Shown here piece after piece: positions 1 to 14,201 of a DNA stretch of 42,500 nucleotides (position 1 is the first letter of the stretch; every line of letters starts with the position of its first letter). This stretch comes from Chrysomallon squamiferum (taxonomy: Eukaryota; Mollusca; Gastropoda; Neomphalida; Peltospiridae): NCBI GenBank assembly GCA_012295275.1, contig CM022671.1, positions 6,021,565 through 6,064,064 of the forward strand, read 5' to 3'. Under the pieces are notes generated by a model. It did not search any database. It saw only the letters and a list, made by a program, of their open reading frames with translations, and was not told the origin of the DNA. Made by a program: the position numbers and the translations under genes.

Positions 1-1140
1 CTAAACAACAAAGTCAAAACAAATAACAACAATAAATGAAATAATAATAAAAAAGTACTAATGCAAAAGATAGAAATAATAATAATAATAATAATTTAAA
101 ATGAAATATACATTTAGTGATTTCTTTATCAATAATTTATTTCACTCTATTTCTAAAATTATTTTACTTTCATAATATTCTGTCAATCTATAAGCAGGTG
201 CAGAAACTAAACTAAAAGCTTTGTATCTAACTTTTTAAATTTATTTATTTATAATATCATTTATTCAGTTTATAAATAATTAAAGTAAATAATGATATTG
301 CTGAAAGCTATAACAATTTGGCAACAATTTCAGCTCCACATTATTAGTAACTGTGCAGTTACCATAGCAATATATATTGTATTATTTCCTCTATTTTATG
401 ATAAAGGATAAATTTTCAAAATGAGTAAGAATACACAATATATATAAAATAGATTGATGTATGCTATAGTGATTCCCTGTTAAGCCTGCACAGGTATATT
501 TGTTTAGGTAAATAAATAAAACGAAAAAAATCCTTAAAAAATATTTTAAATTATTATTATTAATTTTTTCTTATTTTTAAACTTTTTATAAACAAACTAA
601 AAATAGTTTTCAAATAACTTTATTAACTGATATTAATTTATTAGTACTATTAACATTAATTATTTTTATTTTTATTTTGAATTTTAGAAATTTAGTATCA
701 TTTTTTAGTTTAAATATCTGTCATATAGTTATTTATTTTTCCTGTAAATTTAACCAAAAAAAAAAATAAAAAAATAATAATAATAATAATAATAAAATAA
801 TAATAACATTAAGAAGAATATTTTACTTTTAACTGCTATAAGTTTATCAATAGTTTATACAAAAATAAAAAAAATAAAAAGGAATTTAAAGTTATCAGTT
901 CTTTGCTTAGAGAAAGTTAAATAGTTTCTATAAATCTTTCTGATAAATTGTATTTAAAAAATATTAAACTAAAGGAGATGAAGCAATTTATTTATGTCAA
1001 ACGTTTGTTTTAAAACAAGCTGTCAATGAAATCTTTAAAAGTTTATATTCCAAAACCTGGGCTTGAGAATGGGGGGAAAAAAAGTTTAATACTAACACAC
1101 CTGTATGATATGATAAATAACTAAATAAATAAATATCTAA

Positions 1141-1177
<37 letters not shown>

Positions 1178-2944
1178 ACAAAATAAGTAAATGAACAAAT
1201 AAAAAAATAAAAATAAAAAACTATATTCAAAATTTTTATGCTGAAAATAAATAACAAAAACAGTAATAAAAATAAATAGGTAAATAAATAAATAAACAAA
1301 AAAACAACAATACTCAAGTCTTTTAAACAGAAAAATAAATAAATAAATAAATAAACAAAAATAAATCAATGTTCAAGAATTAAGCAGAAAAAATCCCCAA
1401 AACAAATAAATAAATAATATTTAAAAAAAAAAAACAAAAAAAAAAATTAATTAAATTAAATAAAAATAACAAAAAAATTATAATATTAAAATAAAACACA
1501 TAAATGTGAGTGTTAATATAAAAATACAAAAGAGAGAAAAAAAAAGAAAAAAAATATGGAATAAATCTATATTATAAACTTATATCAACTGATAAAAAAT
1601 GTTTAGGGTGGATTAGAAGAAGTGTATTTATTTTTATTAATAGTGATACACAATGTAAAGATTATGAAATTTTAAAATGTATAGGTAAAGTAGCATGTGA
1701 ACAGTCTGGTAACTAATAACAACTGTAAGTAAAGTGAAATGAAAACACTAAAACTTCCAACACCAACTCTGAAACATTTTCTGTTGTATCAGTGTATATA
1801 ATAAATAAAATAATAATAATAATAATAATAATAACAATATCAATAACAAATAATATAAAATGAATGAATAAATAAATAAATGAATAATAATAATATAAAA
1901 AATAAATAAATAAATAAATAAAACTATAATGTTTTTAGAACATACAGATATAAAAATTTTAAAATGAGAAATAAACTAAATATGTAAAAACCAAATAAAA
2001 TAAAATAAGATCAATGAAAAATATAAATTTTTGGCTGGTTTTGTTGAGAAAATGACTGATTTGAAAAACAACAGAGAATGTTTCAGAGAAATAAGACTTG
2101 TTTCTCTGTGTTTGCTGCCATGCATCATACCAACTTGAAATTCTCACCTTTTCATGCTTGAAACAAAACAAAACATTTTACAAATAAACAAAAACAACAA
2201 CAACAACAACAACAACAAATAAACAAAAATAAATCACAACAACAACAAAAATACTTATAAATTGTACAAAAACTAAATTTTCATGTTTGTTTGTGTATCT
2301 GTAAAAATAAATACTGAAACAGTTTTGTGCGTATGTGTGTGTGTGTGTGTTTGGTATCAATCCTGATTAGAAATTAAACTAAAAATCTAGCAAAAACTTT
2401 TTATTTCAAAAATTCATAAATTAATCAGACTTAGAAAACAAACATAAAAATGTGCATATTATTAAACAAGTTAAAACAACAAACAAAAAAACACACACAA
2501 AAAACAGTAACAACATATTGACATGTCTAACGTAAATTTAAAAAAATGGCTTTCCCATTATATGACTTGTCATACAAATTGTTAATTATGTATATGAACT
2601 GTTTGATGAAAGCTAAAGTCTGACAACTTTAGTCTTATCCAACAAATTGGAGTTTTAATTACAATTATTGGTGACTGTTCTAAATTTTAACCTTGTGAGT
2701 AATCAGAAATTTATCACACAAATGCTGTCTATGCATGTACAGTAAATCTGTATAAAAAGGCTGAACAAAGCTAGACATGGGTTCAAATCTTCACATTTTT
2801 ATTTCTTACTTCTCCTTCTGTTTTACTTTAGCCTTTATTTGTTGTTTTTAAACAGTGCAAAGATTAACGTTAACAACACAAAGCAAAAATAAATAAATAA
2901 ATGTAAAAATAAATAAATAAAAGTAAATTAAATTAAATACTAAC
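1..2944 (-). other. CLIP1 intron 8 (partial), repeat-rich
   Basis: No exon is recognisable here. The stretch is A-rich on the plus strand (T-rich in the transcript) with (AAAT)n at about 1120-1175, 1276-1365 and 1860-1922, (AAT)n at about 80-105, 770-800 and 1803-1835, (AAC)n at about 2193-2217, and a short (GT)n near 2334-2352. ORFs here are repeat translations. Confidence 0.7.
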
Positions 2945-3005
2945 TTCTAAATCATCTTTAGTCATCTCCTCTTCTTCAACTTGGAATTGTAAGTCTTCAA
3001 TTTTC
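2945..3005 (-). CDS. CLIP1: CLIP1 coding exon 8 (coiled coil)
   Basis: The exon begins after TTTTTCTAG with the last base of the split Arg codon, then encodes [20 protein letters not shown]. This is nearly identical to the VEDLQFRVEEES stretch of vertebrate CLIP-170. The donor is taken as GTTAGT directly after the last Glu codon; a GTATTT four bases further on is an alternative, so the low border is uncertain by four bases. No further exon was found before coordinate 1. Confidence 0.9.
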
Positions 3006-3089
3006 CTAGAAAAAAAAAAAAAAAAAATAAACACTAACTTTGATGTAGATAATTTGTTAATATTACAACCAATAGTAGACTTTAACAAG

Positions 3090-3123
<34 letters not shown>

Positions 3124-6100
3124 ACTTTAATATTTAATACAAATATTTAACAACAATTTTAAAAAGTCACTTTAAGTATTTAATACAAATATTTAACAAG
3201 AAATTAAAAATACCAATATATATAAAAAAAATTTAAAAATTCAAACTAAGAATAAAATTACAAATAATGTTTCCCTTTACTAACAAATGAATCAGAAAGA
3301 ACAAAAAATCTGTCCAGCCTGTATATTGTGTTGAAACAAAAGATTGTATCATTTTTTTTGATAGGTGATTTCAATAGATGAACACATAATATCACTTTAC
3401 AAGTGATTGAGATACATGACATAATATATATTCTGAATGGTGAACAAAACGTCACATACATATTTGAATAAATCTGTGTACAGATAATTAAATTCTGTCT
3501 TTGAAGTTTTGTTTCCACCCAATATTTGTGTGTAAGTAAAGAAAATAAATAATAATCTACCTTCTCTGGTCTTCAATCTGTGTTTCCAACTCTTTCTTGT
3601 CCAACTCGAGATTGTGGATGTACTGCTGCAGTCTGACCATCTGTTCTTCTGTCTCTGCTCTGTACCTCTCATTGTCTGACCTAGCCATTGCCAGCTTACT
3701 CTCAACCTAAAATGTTTCAGTTTTTAATAGTAGTGAAACGTTTGTCTTTTAACTTTAATATATAAAATTAAAATAATAAATAAATAAATAATAATATATT
3801 ATAATACAATACAGTATAATATAATATAATATAATATAATATAATATAATATAATATAATATAATAAATAAACGAATAATAAAATAAAAGTAAAAATAAA
3901 ATAAATAAATAAATAAATAAATAAAAATAAAATTATCAAAATATTATTAAAAGGTCAACTGGCAGCTACTGCTATGTTTTCTCATTATTATTATTATGAT
4001 GATGATGATGATGATGATGATTATTATTATTATTATTATTATTATTGTGTTATTTAAATATTTAAATTTATCAGTTCTGTTAGGAAAAGAAAAATCAACT
4101 ACTATGAAACGTCTTTTTTTTATATTTTGTTTATTTTTATTTTTATTTTTTTAATTATTGTAGATGTTGTTGTAGTTGTTACATTCACCTCATCAACCAT
4201 GGCTGCTGCGCGAGCTACATCGGCTCTCTCCAGATCTCTTTCTTGTAGTAGCTGTTCTATGTGTTCTTCTTTCTCCTTCAGCGCTTTCTGTAACAAAATC
4301 AAAAAACTTAATACACTGAATTACAGTCACTACTTCAAACTGCCATTTATTCTTATATTTTTTAAATAATTTATTCCTTCTATTAATGACTCTCAAATAC
4401 AGTAATACACTTTGAAGCAATGTTGGATGTTGCTATGCAATTCCCAATATTAAATTTTTTATCAACCATCAGTATTCAAATTTTTTAAAAACAAAAATGT
4501 TCCTGTCCAGACATTTTTCTGTCTCTTGACATATATTTTTTTAAAACTCACCTACCAGATGAAGATTATATATTTTATTTTTTTCTAGTTTTTTTGCAGA
4601 AGTCAATAATGACAGACACACTAACACAGAAAAACATGGTACATCATTTTCATATCAGAATGCTGATAATTAAGGAATTATAATCTCCAATTTAACGTCA
4701 TTTTCCAGACAAATATTAATAAATAATTTTTCAATGATTCATGTCAGTTCTGATATGTGGGTGTAATTACAAGAATACCTGGATTTTCACCTGGCTATGA
4801 GATTACCTGTGGCTAATTATTAGAACAGGTTATAGCAATGTTATTAGTTTTATTATTAGATATAATAACAGTAACATGTAACCACCATGTTATGGGTCAA
4901 CATGATAATAATAGATGTTACAAAACAGGTAGTTAATTAATTTAGACACACAGTTATTAATTATTACTATTTGTTTTTGTTATTTTGTTGTTTTTTCTGT
5001 CTCTCTCCAAAACTGATGCTTATTTAATCAAATTCAAAATTAGATTATGGCAAAGAAAATGAAATTTTAATCTTCTGTTTAAAAATTATTCCAAACAGAT
5101 AAAGGAAAAATTCCAGTTTCATTCTATTATTTGTTTTCCTGGTTTTTTATTTTTTTACTTTTGTTTCTTCTAAAACTCTTAATAAAAATACCTAATTTAC
5201 CATTTTGACATCATAATAATAAAAATTACAAAAAATATTTAAAAAAAACAAACAATATTCCCCTTAAATTTTAAAAATGAAAATAAAAAATAAAGAATGA
5301 AAAGAAAAAAAAAAGAAAAAGAAAAAGAAAATATAAACTGAATACTAATTGAAAAAAATTTTTTTTAGAAAATCATACATCTAAAATGACTTACACTAAT
5401 TTTTCTCTCCATCACAATCTTTTTTAATCTGCATGTAAACATTGTGGTTTATTTAAAAGATTTACAAATCTCATTAACACCTGTAAGGTGTGTGAACTCA
5501 CCTGTATAGCTGAAGCAGTGGCATTCAGGTTGTGTGACGTATTCCTCTGTCCTGTCTTTGTTCCCTGAGTTAACAGTGAGTTCAAGTTAGTGTCAGTTTT
5601 AATATCACACACAGACATACAGACACACACAGACACACACACAGACACACACAGACACACACACACACACACACTAACACTAATACACAGACAGACACAC
5701 ACACAGACACACACACACATCCATACACATACACAGATACACACTCACACACACAGACACACACACAAACACTAATACACAGTCACACACACAGACACAC
5801 ACAGTCACACACACACAGACACACACAAGAACAAACACACATACATACATACATCCACATCCACATACAAACATACACATACAAACATACATATACATAT
5901 ATATACATACCCATACAAACATTCACACACACACACACAACACACACACCTGAACATACATACACACATAAACATAGAAACACACATAAACACGTGAATA
6001 AACCCAGATGATTTTTAATTCTTTTTTTCTAATTTTAAGAAATTTTAGTATCAAATGCTAAACAGGTTATATGTATATCATGAAAAGCTACTCATAATTA

Positions 6101-6440
6101 ATTTGCAACAACAGATGTAACAAATTTTATTATAAGTTCATTTTTATCCATAAGTACTGTAAAGGTAAATCATAAAACATTAAAGAATTTATTTAATAAT
6201 ATTTTATTAATATTAGTGTCAAAAGCTAAAAATATAAATGTTAACTGCAAAAAAAGAAACAGGTAAATTTACACAAGAAAGTTTTAATATTCTTATGCTA
6301 GATGAGGAAATAATAGTAAATTTATGTAACAAATTCCTTATTTTGAATTAAGTTAAACATGCTATTTGTTTTTACAAAACAAACTCGAAAAAAAAAATAA
6401 TAATAATAAAAATAAAAAATAAACAGAAGTGATAAAATTT

Positions 6441-6479
<39 letters not shown>

Positions 6480-6779
6480 TTAATCAAACTAAATCCACAA
6501 ATAAAATAAACTAAGTAAATAAATAACTAAATAAATAAATAAGTAAATAAATAACTAAATAAATAAATAAATAAATAAATTTAATAAAATGAAATAACTA
6601 TTTTATATCAACAAAAGAGTATATCTACTACATGATTACTAAATATATAAATAAATGAATAATAAAACATCAAAGACATTTGAAAGATATTAGGTGAAAA
6701 AAACATTTTGGAGATTAAAATAATTTTTTTAAAAAGACCAGAAGAAAGCTTAAGAATGTTAAAATTAATTAAATGAATG

Positions 6780-6821
<42 letters not shown>

Positions 6822-7397
6822 AAATAAAATAAAAAATTAAAACAATTAAATGATATGCGAAATTAATAAAAATTAAAATTAAATGACATCCCAGCATGCA
6901 ATAAATAAAAATAATAATAATAATAATAATGTTGGCTTTTGGGTGTAAATAAAATAAAAAATGATAAAATGAAGAAATACCCAAGATCCCAGCTCAAAGA
7001 AAATGTGAAGATTTTAAAATTTTTAGAAGGTGGAAGAAAGCATGCAGCTTACCAATGCAGAACAAAATGTCTTTAAAAGTTTTAACTTCATAAGTGTTCT
7101 GAAGTCTTCAAATTCTGTTTCTTAAAACAATTTTATTTTTAATTACAACACACATAGTGTTAGCCAGGTCTGTCTGACAAAAAAGTCACAGGTTCTTGTG
7201 GATATATATATGAATATAGTAAATAATAATGCTGTTATTGATACTAGCAGCTACGGTTAAAAGCAGATGTAATAAGTTACCAGCAAACAAAGAAAATTAA
7301 AAATAAAAGAAATAAAGACTAACTCTTTTTTTTTTTTTTTTTTTTTTTATAAATATTGAAATTAATAAAAAAAAAAATTATTAGTTGATTATTATTA

Positions 7398-7436
<39 letters not shown>

Positions 7437-8732
7437 TGAAATAAATAATAGGTAAATAAATAAACAAAAAAGTAAATAAGTAAATAAATGAATAAATAAT
7501 TCTTTTGAATAATAAAACAAATTCTGGATGTAATTCTAAAAAATAAAAATTTATATTTAAATGTTAAAAGTTAATGTTTAAACAATGAAAATGCAAAATG
7601 ATACAAAATTAATCTTTTAAATAATAATAAAAAATTATAATGGTTAAAAAATAAAATTTCTAAATTAGTTCTTAAAGAAATAAAATGAATCAAGCACTTT
7701 CTTAAATACTGAAAAAAATAAATAAATAGAAGACAAAAAAAATATTTTGTTGATTATTTAAAAAAAATAAAAATCTGAAATAACTAAAAAATGAAAATTC
7801 TGTAATTGTTATTTATAAATGTAGAAGTCATTAAACAATAAAAAAAAGTCTAAATAAATAATTTTTAAAATATCTAGAAGTAATGTTAAATAAATAAATA
7901 AATATTACTTTTTTAAGAAAGAAATCTGATATAAAATACTACTTTTAGAAAATTGAAGAAAAGAAAAATGGTAAAACATTTAAGTATTAATAAATTAAAG
8001 TAATTTTTAAAAATGAAATAATTTTAAGATAATAATAATAATAATAATAATAATAAACAATATGCTTAAAAAGTAGTTTGAAAAAAATTAAATCAATGAA
8101 CTTTTAATTCCTGAACTATAAAAAAAAAAGAAGAAATAATGAAAAAAAAAATCAAAAAAAAAAAAAATAAAAAATTATAATTATATATATATATAAAGAA
8201 GAAATAATATGCACATAAACATAGATAAATAAATAAAAAATAAAAATAAAAATAAACAAAACTACTCTATATAAAGAATCAAAACAAACAACCAAAAACA
8301 AAAATTATAAAAAAGCAAATGAATTAAAATTATGTAAACTATAATGGTCATTACAACTAAATATTGAGTGTTTAAATGTGAAATTCTATAATTTATTTAT
8401 TTATTAAATTTTAAATTAAATAAATTAAAAACATTTTTTTTTTATATAAAATAAAAACAACAGCTTTTGTAACTATTTATATTTATAAACACATAAGTTT
8501 AAACCCTTGTATTTTCTCAAATTAAATTAGAAAAAAAATCAAAACAAAAAAATAACATACAATTTTAATAAAATAAGAAAGAAAGAAAAAATATAATTTA
8601 TAAAATAATACTAAAACAACTAAATAAACAAACCATAAAATTTATTTTGTATTAAAAAAAATCTGTTTTAATACTTAAAAATGCATGCTGGTTATACTGT
8701 TTAGAAACCTAGAAAAATTTAAGTATTTATCT

Positions 8733-8767
<35 letters not shown>

Positions 8768-9557
8768 AACCAAACCCACATAACCTTTTAAAAGCCAAAT
8801 AATAATCTAAATATTTTCTATTTCAGAAAGGATATAGCGATTACACTGTTAAAAAAAGTATTTTACATAGTTATTACCCAACTATAAAAGAACATAATTC
8901 TGATTATATAAAACCTCATATAACTAAAAAAAACAACCAAAAAACCCCAAACAAAACAAAAAGCATTCTGACTACTACGACAACAACAGAAACTATTATA
9001 AACGGTTAGATAAATAAATAACAAAACATGCAGAAACAATTAAAACCCAAATGCGCCAAACCTGTGACTTTGGTTCAGTCAGACCTGGCCAACTTTATAA
9101 AACAAAACCGTTGAGAGTTTTTCACACAGTGAAAAAAAAGCACTAGTAAGTCTGCATGTACCTGGTTTGACAGTGAGGTGATGCCAAGCCTTACCCGGCT
9201 TCGCGATGCCGTTGATGCTGTGGAGCTCAGAGAACTGATCGAGTCCTGGCTTCCCGAGCGCTCCCGGGACATTCGCAGGCTCATGTTGCCGAGGTTACGA
9301 ACCTGTGAACTGGGGGTCGAGCCTCCGAGTTTGGTCACTTTGTGAATGGGAGCGAAAAGGCCGTAATGCGGAGGACATTCAAAATACCTGGATATTAAAA
9401 AAAATACAATTAATTAATAATAATTCATTAATTAAGGTGTATTTCTTACTTCTGCAGCAAAGGCCAACAAAGATTAAATTTACAGAATAAACCAAGTTTC
9501 CTCATTATTTTTATATTTTAATTAATCAACTATATTTATCTATGTATGTTTGAAAAA

Positions 9558-9613
<56 letters not shown>

Positions 9614-10652
9614 CCACACATATATTGTTTCTAAAATATACCAAATCTGTTTACATCTATTAAAATCACTAACATATAGACATGATACAAAATTACAACA
9701 GAATATGTCTAATTATTTTAAGTAATTTACAATAAACATTTTTATAACAATTTTAGTATATATATATACATATGTATTTTTAATTGTTGTTTTTATTTAA
9801 AGATATACACATCCCAGTGTTTTTAATTATTAAATTAAGACTGAGAAAATCTGCTCTCCTTATTAATTTTCAGGAGAGTTATTACCCTCTGTCACTTTAC
9901 AGTCTTTTTTTTACCTCTTTCCTGCCACTGCTCCATCATTTTTACCCTGAGCATCATCCAGCTCCACCCCAGCCCAGTCCCCCTTGGCGAAGTCGGTGGG
10001 GCCGATGAAGCGCAGCACCCCGGGCTTGGTTCCGACTCACCAGCACCCTGTCCCCGACCTTCAGGTTGTACTTGCTGGGCAGCGCCCCCTTCTGGAGACT
10101 CGAGTTGGCCGGAGACTCCTTGTTGAGGCTTGACGAGGAGTTGGACTTTGACCTGGTCCCTGCCAGACCGAGCCTAGGGGTCTGGGAACGAGGCGCGGTG
10201 ACAGAAGAGCTCGCTTTGGGAGTTCCGTTTGAGGCACTTAGAGGACTGAGGTTGCTGGTCAGAGAGGTGCTCATGCTGTCCCCAGCGGGAGAGCCGTCTT
10301 CCTGCCTGGGCGGTCCGGGTGTGGTTATGGCGCCGGGGGAGCGGGTGAGTTTAGTCAAGCGCGAAAACACGCCTTTGTTGGGCTCGCACTGAAAGTATCG
10401 AATTCCTGTCACGCTGCCATCGTTTTTGCCGACCGGCTCGTCCAGCGCCACGCCCGCCCACTCCCCCGGGGCGAACTGGGTCTCGCCGATGAACGCGATG
10501 ACACCTGGCTTGGTGCCACCCACCCACACCCGGTCCCCGATTTTGAAATCATCCGTGTTTAGTGGTTCCGGACCTAGACACAAATAAAACATTTTAAAAT
10601 AATAATAATAAAAAAAAAAAATAAAAAATAAAAAAAAATAAATAAATAAAAA

Positions 10653-10683
<31 letters not shown>

Positions 10684-12428
10684 TAAATAAATAAAAAAAT
10701 AATAATAAAAAAAATAAAAAAAAAATAAAAAAATAAAAATAAAAAAATAAAAAAATAAATAAATAAAAAAAATAAAAAAAATAAAAAACAAATAAGCTCA
10801 AATATAAAACCATTTCCCTTTCACCTTTCTAACAATTTAAGCAGATGAAGAAATGGAAAATCAGATTAAAAAGCAACCTTATATTAGCTTGTAGATATTT
10901 TAATTCTTCTTTGATAAATGGTATACTGATTCAGACATAATTAATGATGTATGTATTATAAAATATATTAATGTGTTGATTAGACTGAAAGATTTTCAAA
11001 CAGCATGCATGGAAAAATAACTCAGATATTAATATATAGAATAACAAAAAAATTGTTCAAATTAAAATATTAAAATGTTAAAGAATAGGCAAAAATAATG
11101 TAAATTTAAATTGTTTATTTATATTCTCAAATAAAATTGAAATAATCTGTTTACAAAAGTTATTATATAAACAATACATTACAGTTATATATTTTATTTA
11201 TTATTATAAAATGACAGTATTTTATTTTTTAAATATTACATATTTAACATTTATTTGACTTGTTTTTTCTTCATATTTACATATTACAAATAAACTTATT
11301 TAGACTGATATATTTTCAAAATCAACTAATCTGTTTTTATTTTCAAAATAATCCAAAAAGTCAGAATATTTGTAATTACCTTGTTTTTATGGTTTAAACC
11401 AGAATTTTTGTTTGTATTATTTATTTATTATTTTTTTTAATTTTTTTTTATTTTTTTTTTTTCACTCATTCTCGGATCATCAATGTATAATAGTTAAATT
11501 AAGGAAAATATTTTTTCAAATGTCCAGCTTAAACAAAAAAGCTGCAAATGTGAGAGTTAAATTAAGGAATCCTGGTTTAAACCATTTTAAACTTTCCTCT
11601 GTTCAATACCTGATGGATTATTGATTATTGGTTATTGATTTTACCTCGTAGTGGTTGATTAGGTTCTGCTGGGTATCGCTCAGGCTGGCCAGACGAAAAT
11701 GCATCAAGTCGGCTAACTTTGCCTAATGCACCTAAACAAATAACACACACACATGCAGAAATGAGGCAGGGGAGAGAACTCTTCACACAAAGCAACATGA
11801 ACTAGCACTAGGGGGTAAAAAAAAGCTTTTACAAGAAAATGCTCAGAAACTTTGAAGATTACAGGATAAATTTTGAAATAAATATTTAATTTTATATATA
11901 CAAACATTTACATGCATGTATATATTGTGTGTTTGTAAGTAATGTTAATAAATAAAATACAAAGATTAATTTGAGTTATTTTCAAATGGGGCTGAACTTA
12001 GTGCAAACTGTTGTATACAAAGTAAAAACAAAATAATAATAAATTTAAACAATCTAATTATAGATTCTGATCATTTTCCTCAAACAAATTTGGTGCAAAC
12101 AAAAGATAAAATAAATAAACCATAATAAAATAAATAGATAAACAAAAATAAAATAAAATAAAATAAAATAGCTACTACAACAGATATTTTTTTTTTCATT
12201 TATAACATTCTAAAATATATTTTAAATAATAATCACAACAACAGTATATAATAATAATAATATTAATAAAGATTATAAATAAGTCTCAATGAATGATTAC
12301 AACATATGTGAAAAACCACAATAATAAACATGCAGTTATCAACAAAATAGAATGAAAAACAATAATCAACCTTAAACATCACATTAAATTTTTTTTTTAG
12401 TAAAAACAAATATCTACATTAAACATCA

Positions 12429-12467
<39 letters not shown>

Positions 12468-13920
12468 TCTACTTTAAACGTCACAAAAAAAAAAAAAAAA
12501 AAGTAAAACAACAAATATCTACATGGAACGTCACATTAAAAAACAGATTAGTAAAAAAAAACAATTAAGAAAAGAGACACGTTTAGTAAACATTAGTTAG
12601 AACAATGCAGTCAACTACATAATCAATATATTTTATATCATTCCATACACACTGACCCAGAGATATTTTATCTAGAACAACACAATTTTGTTAGTCCTGT
12701 TTCTTGTCTATAACATTCAGCAAGTATTTGTTAATGCTGTATTTTTTTACAAGACATCATCAATATTTTGCAGCAAAATATACCATCTAAAATGTACAAC
12801 ATATAGATATAACCACCATTTTAAAGAATGGCCTGTCATTTTTTTTTTTTTTTTTTTTTTTTTTAATCATATATACTGAGACAGACAGAGAAATAGAGAT
12901 AGAGAGTGCATGTATGTGTTACAAAATAAATTATTTTCTGGTAATTTTCAGCACCATAACTGTTATTTAGACCTCTTTCAAGACACCTACTATATCATTT
13001 TCTCTGCAGATTGTCAAAAAGGTTTCTGTAGTATTTTCCTGTCTACATAAATAATTCTGTGTGTGGTCTGCAATTACTTTTCTGTCTGATTTTATTGTTT
13101 ATACAGCTAATTATACACTGTGTTTGTCTTTCATGTAGGAATTGTGTAAAACAGGACAGATTTAATGTGGTTGAAATATCACAAAGTAATTTGAGTTTGT
13201 GTGAATCAAAGAGGCTGGAAGAGATCTGAGAAAAAAAAATAAATAAAAAATCTAGATATTTTGGTTGCTTTTATATACAGAGAAAAAAAAAATCAAAGGC
13301 ATAAAAACACTAATAACAGTTATATAAAAGAATAAAGAAATAAATTAATAAAGTTGAGTTATTAAAAAAAAAGAAAAAAGAAGATAAATATACTAATACT
13401 GTAATAACTACAGTTACTTAAATGTGTTAAAAAAAAAAAAAATAATAATAATAATAATAATAATAATCTGATATGATGTAACAATAAGGAAAAAAAAACT
13501 AACTTCATCATTATAAGTTTTCAAATAAAATAACCATTTAATAAAACTAATGCCAAAAAAAAAAAAAAAAAAGTTAAAATTTTAAATTTAAAAACAAAAA
13601 TGTCATTTCAACATCATCAAAATCCATAACAAAGAATCCACAAAAACTACAAAATAATGCTTCTCAACCTTTTTTTAACTCTGTACTTTCCTGTAACCAT
13701 GACAACAATGGGCTGAGTTAAAGATGGTCCCAGTTTAAGGAGGTGACTCAGCGTTCAAGGAGGAGTGTTACATAAGAAGAAGTATATGTGTGTGTGCTTG
13801 CCATCCATCATGACAAAATGTCAAAGTTTTTTTCATTTGCTACAGATGTTTAAAGTTTTTTCTTCTTCTGAATTTCAGCTGTTAAATTCATTTGTAAAAG
13901 AAAGCTTCTATTTTTAAATG

Positions 13921-13956
<36 letters not shown>

Positions 13957-14145
13957 TAACAATTTTTAAGCTGGTTGGAGAATTTTTCAATGTTAGGATA
14001 CTCTAATACAAATCTAATATACATTTTTATGTTATTATTCTTCTTGGAAAATCTATTTAAAAAACCCACAAACAAACAAATAAACAAACAAATCTACAAA
14101 ACAAAACTAACACTATGACTATGCAAAAGAAGAGTTGAAGCAGGA

Positions 14146-14201
<56 letters not shown>

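Larger units (their letters stand above)
5565..9161 (-). other. CLIP1 intron 4
   Basis: A 3.6-kb intron. Besides the AC array at its transcript 3' end it holds a 39-base poly(A) tract (about 6780-6818), (AAAT)n at 6515-6580, (ATT)n/(AAT)n at about 6450-6480, 6910-6930, 7396-7434 and 8030-8056, poly(T) at about 7325-7349 and poly(A) at about 8738-8766. No exon was recognised. Confidence 0.8.

Noticed and set aside
1959-2171. Possible further CLIP1 exon on the minus strand (a GTGAGA donor-like site near 2146)
   Set aside because: The translation does not resemble the CLIP-170 coiled coil and no matching acceptor was found.
9915-10573. Plus-strand ORF (10066-10392) across the CLIP1 exon
   Set aside because: Antisense shadow of the GC-rich coding exon.
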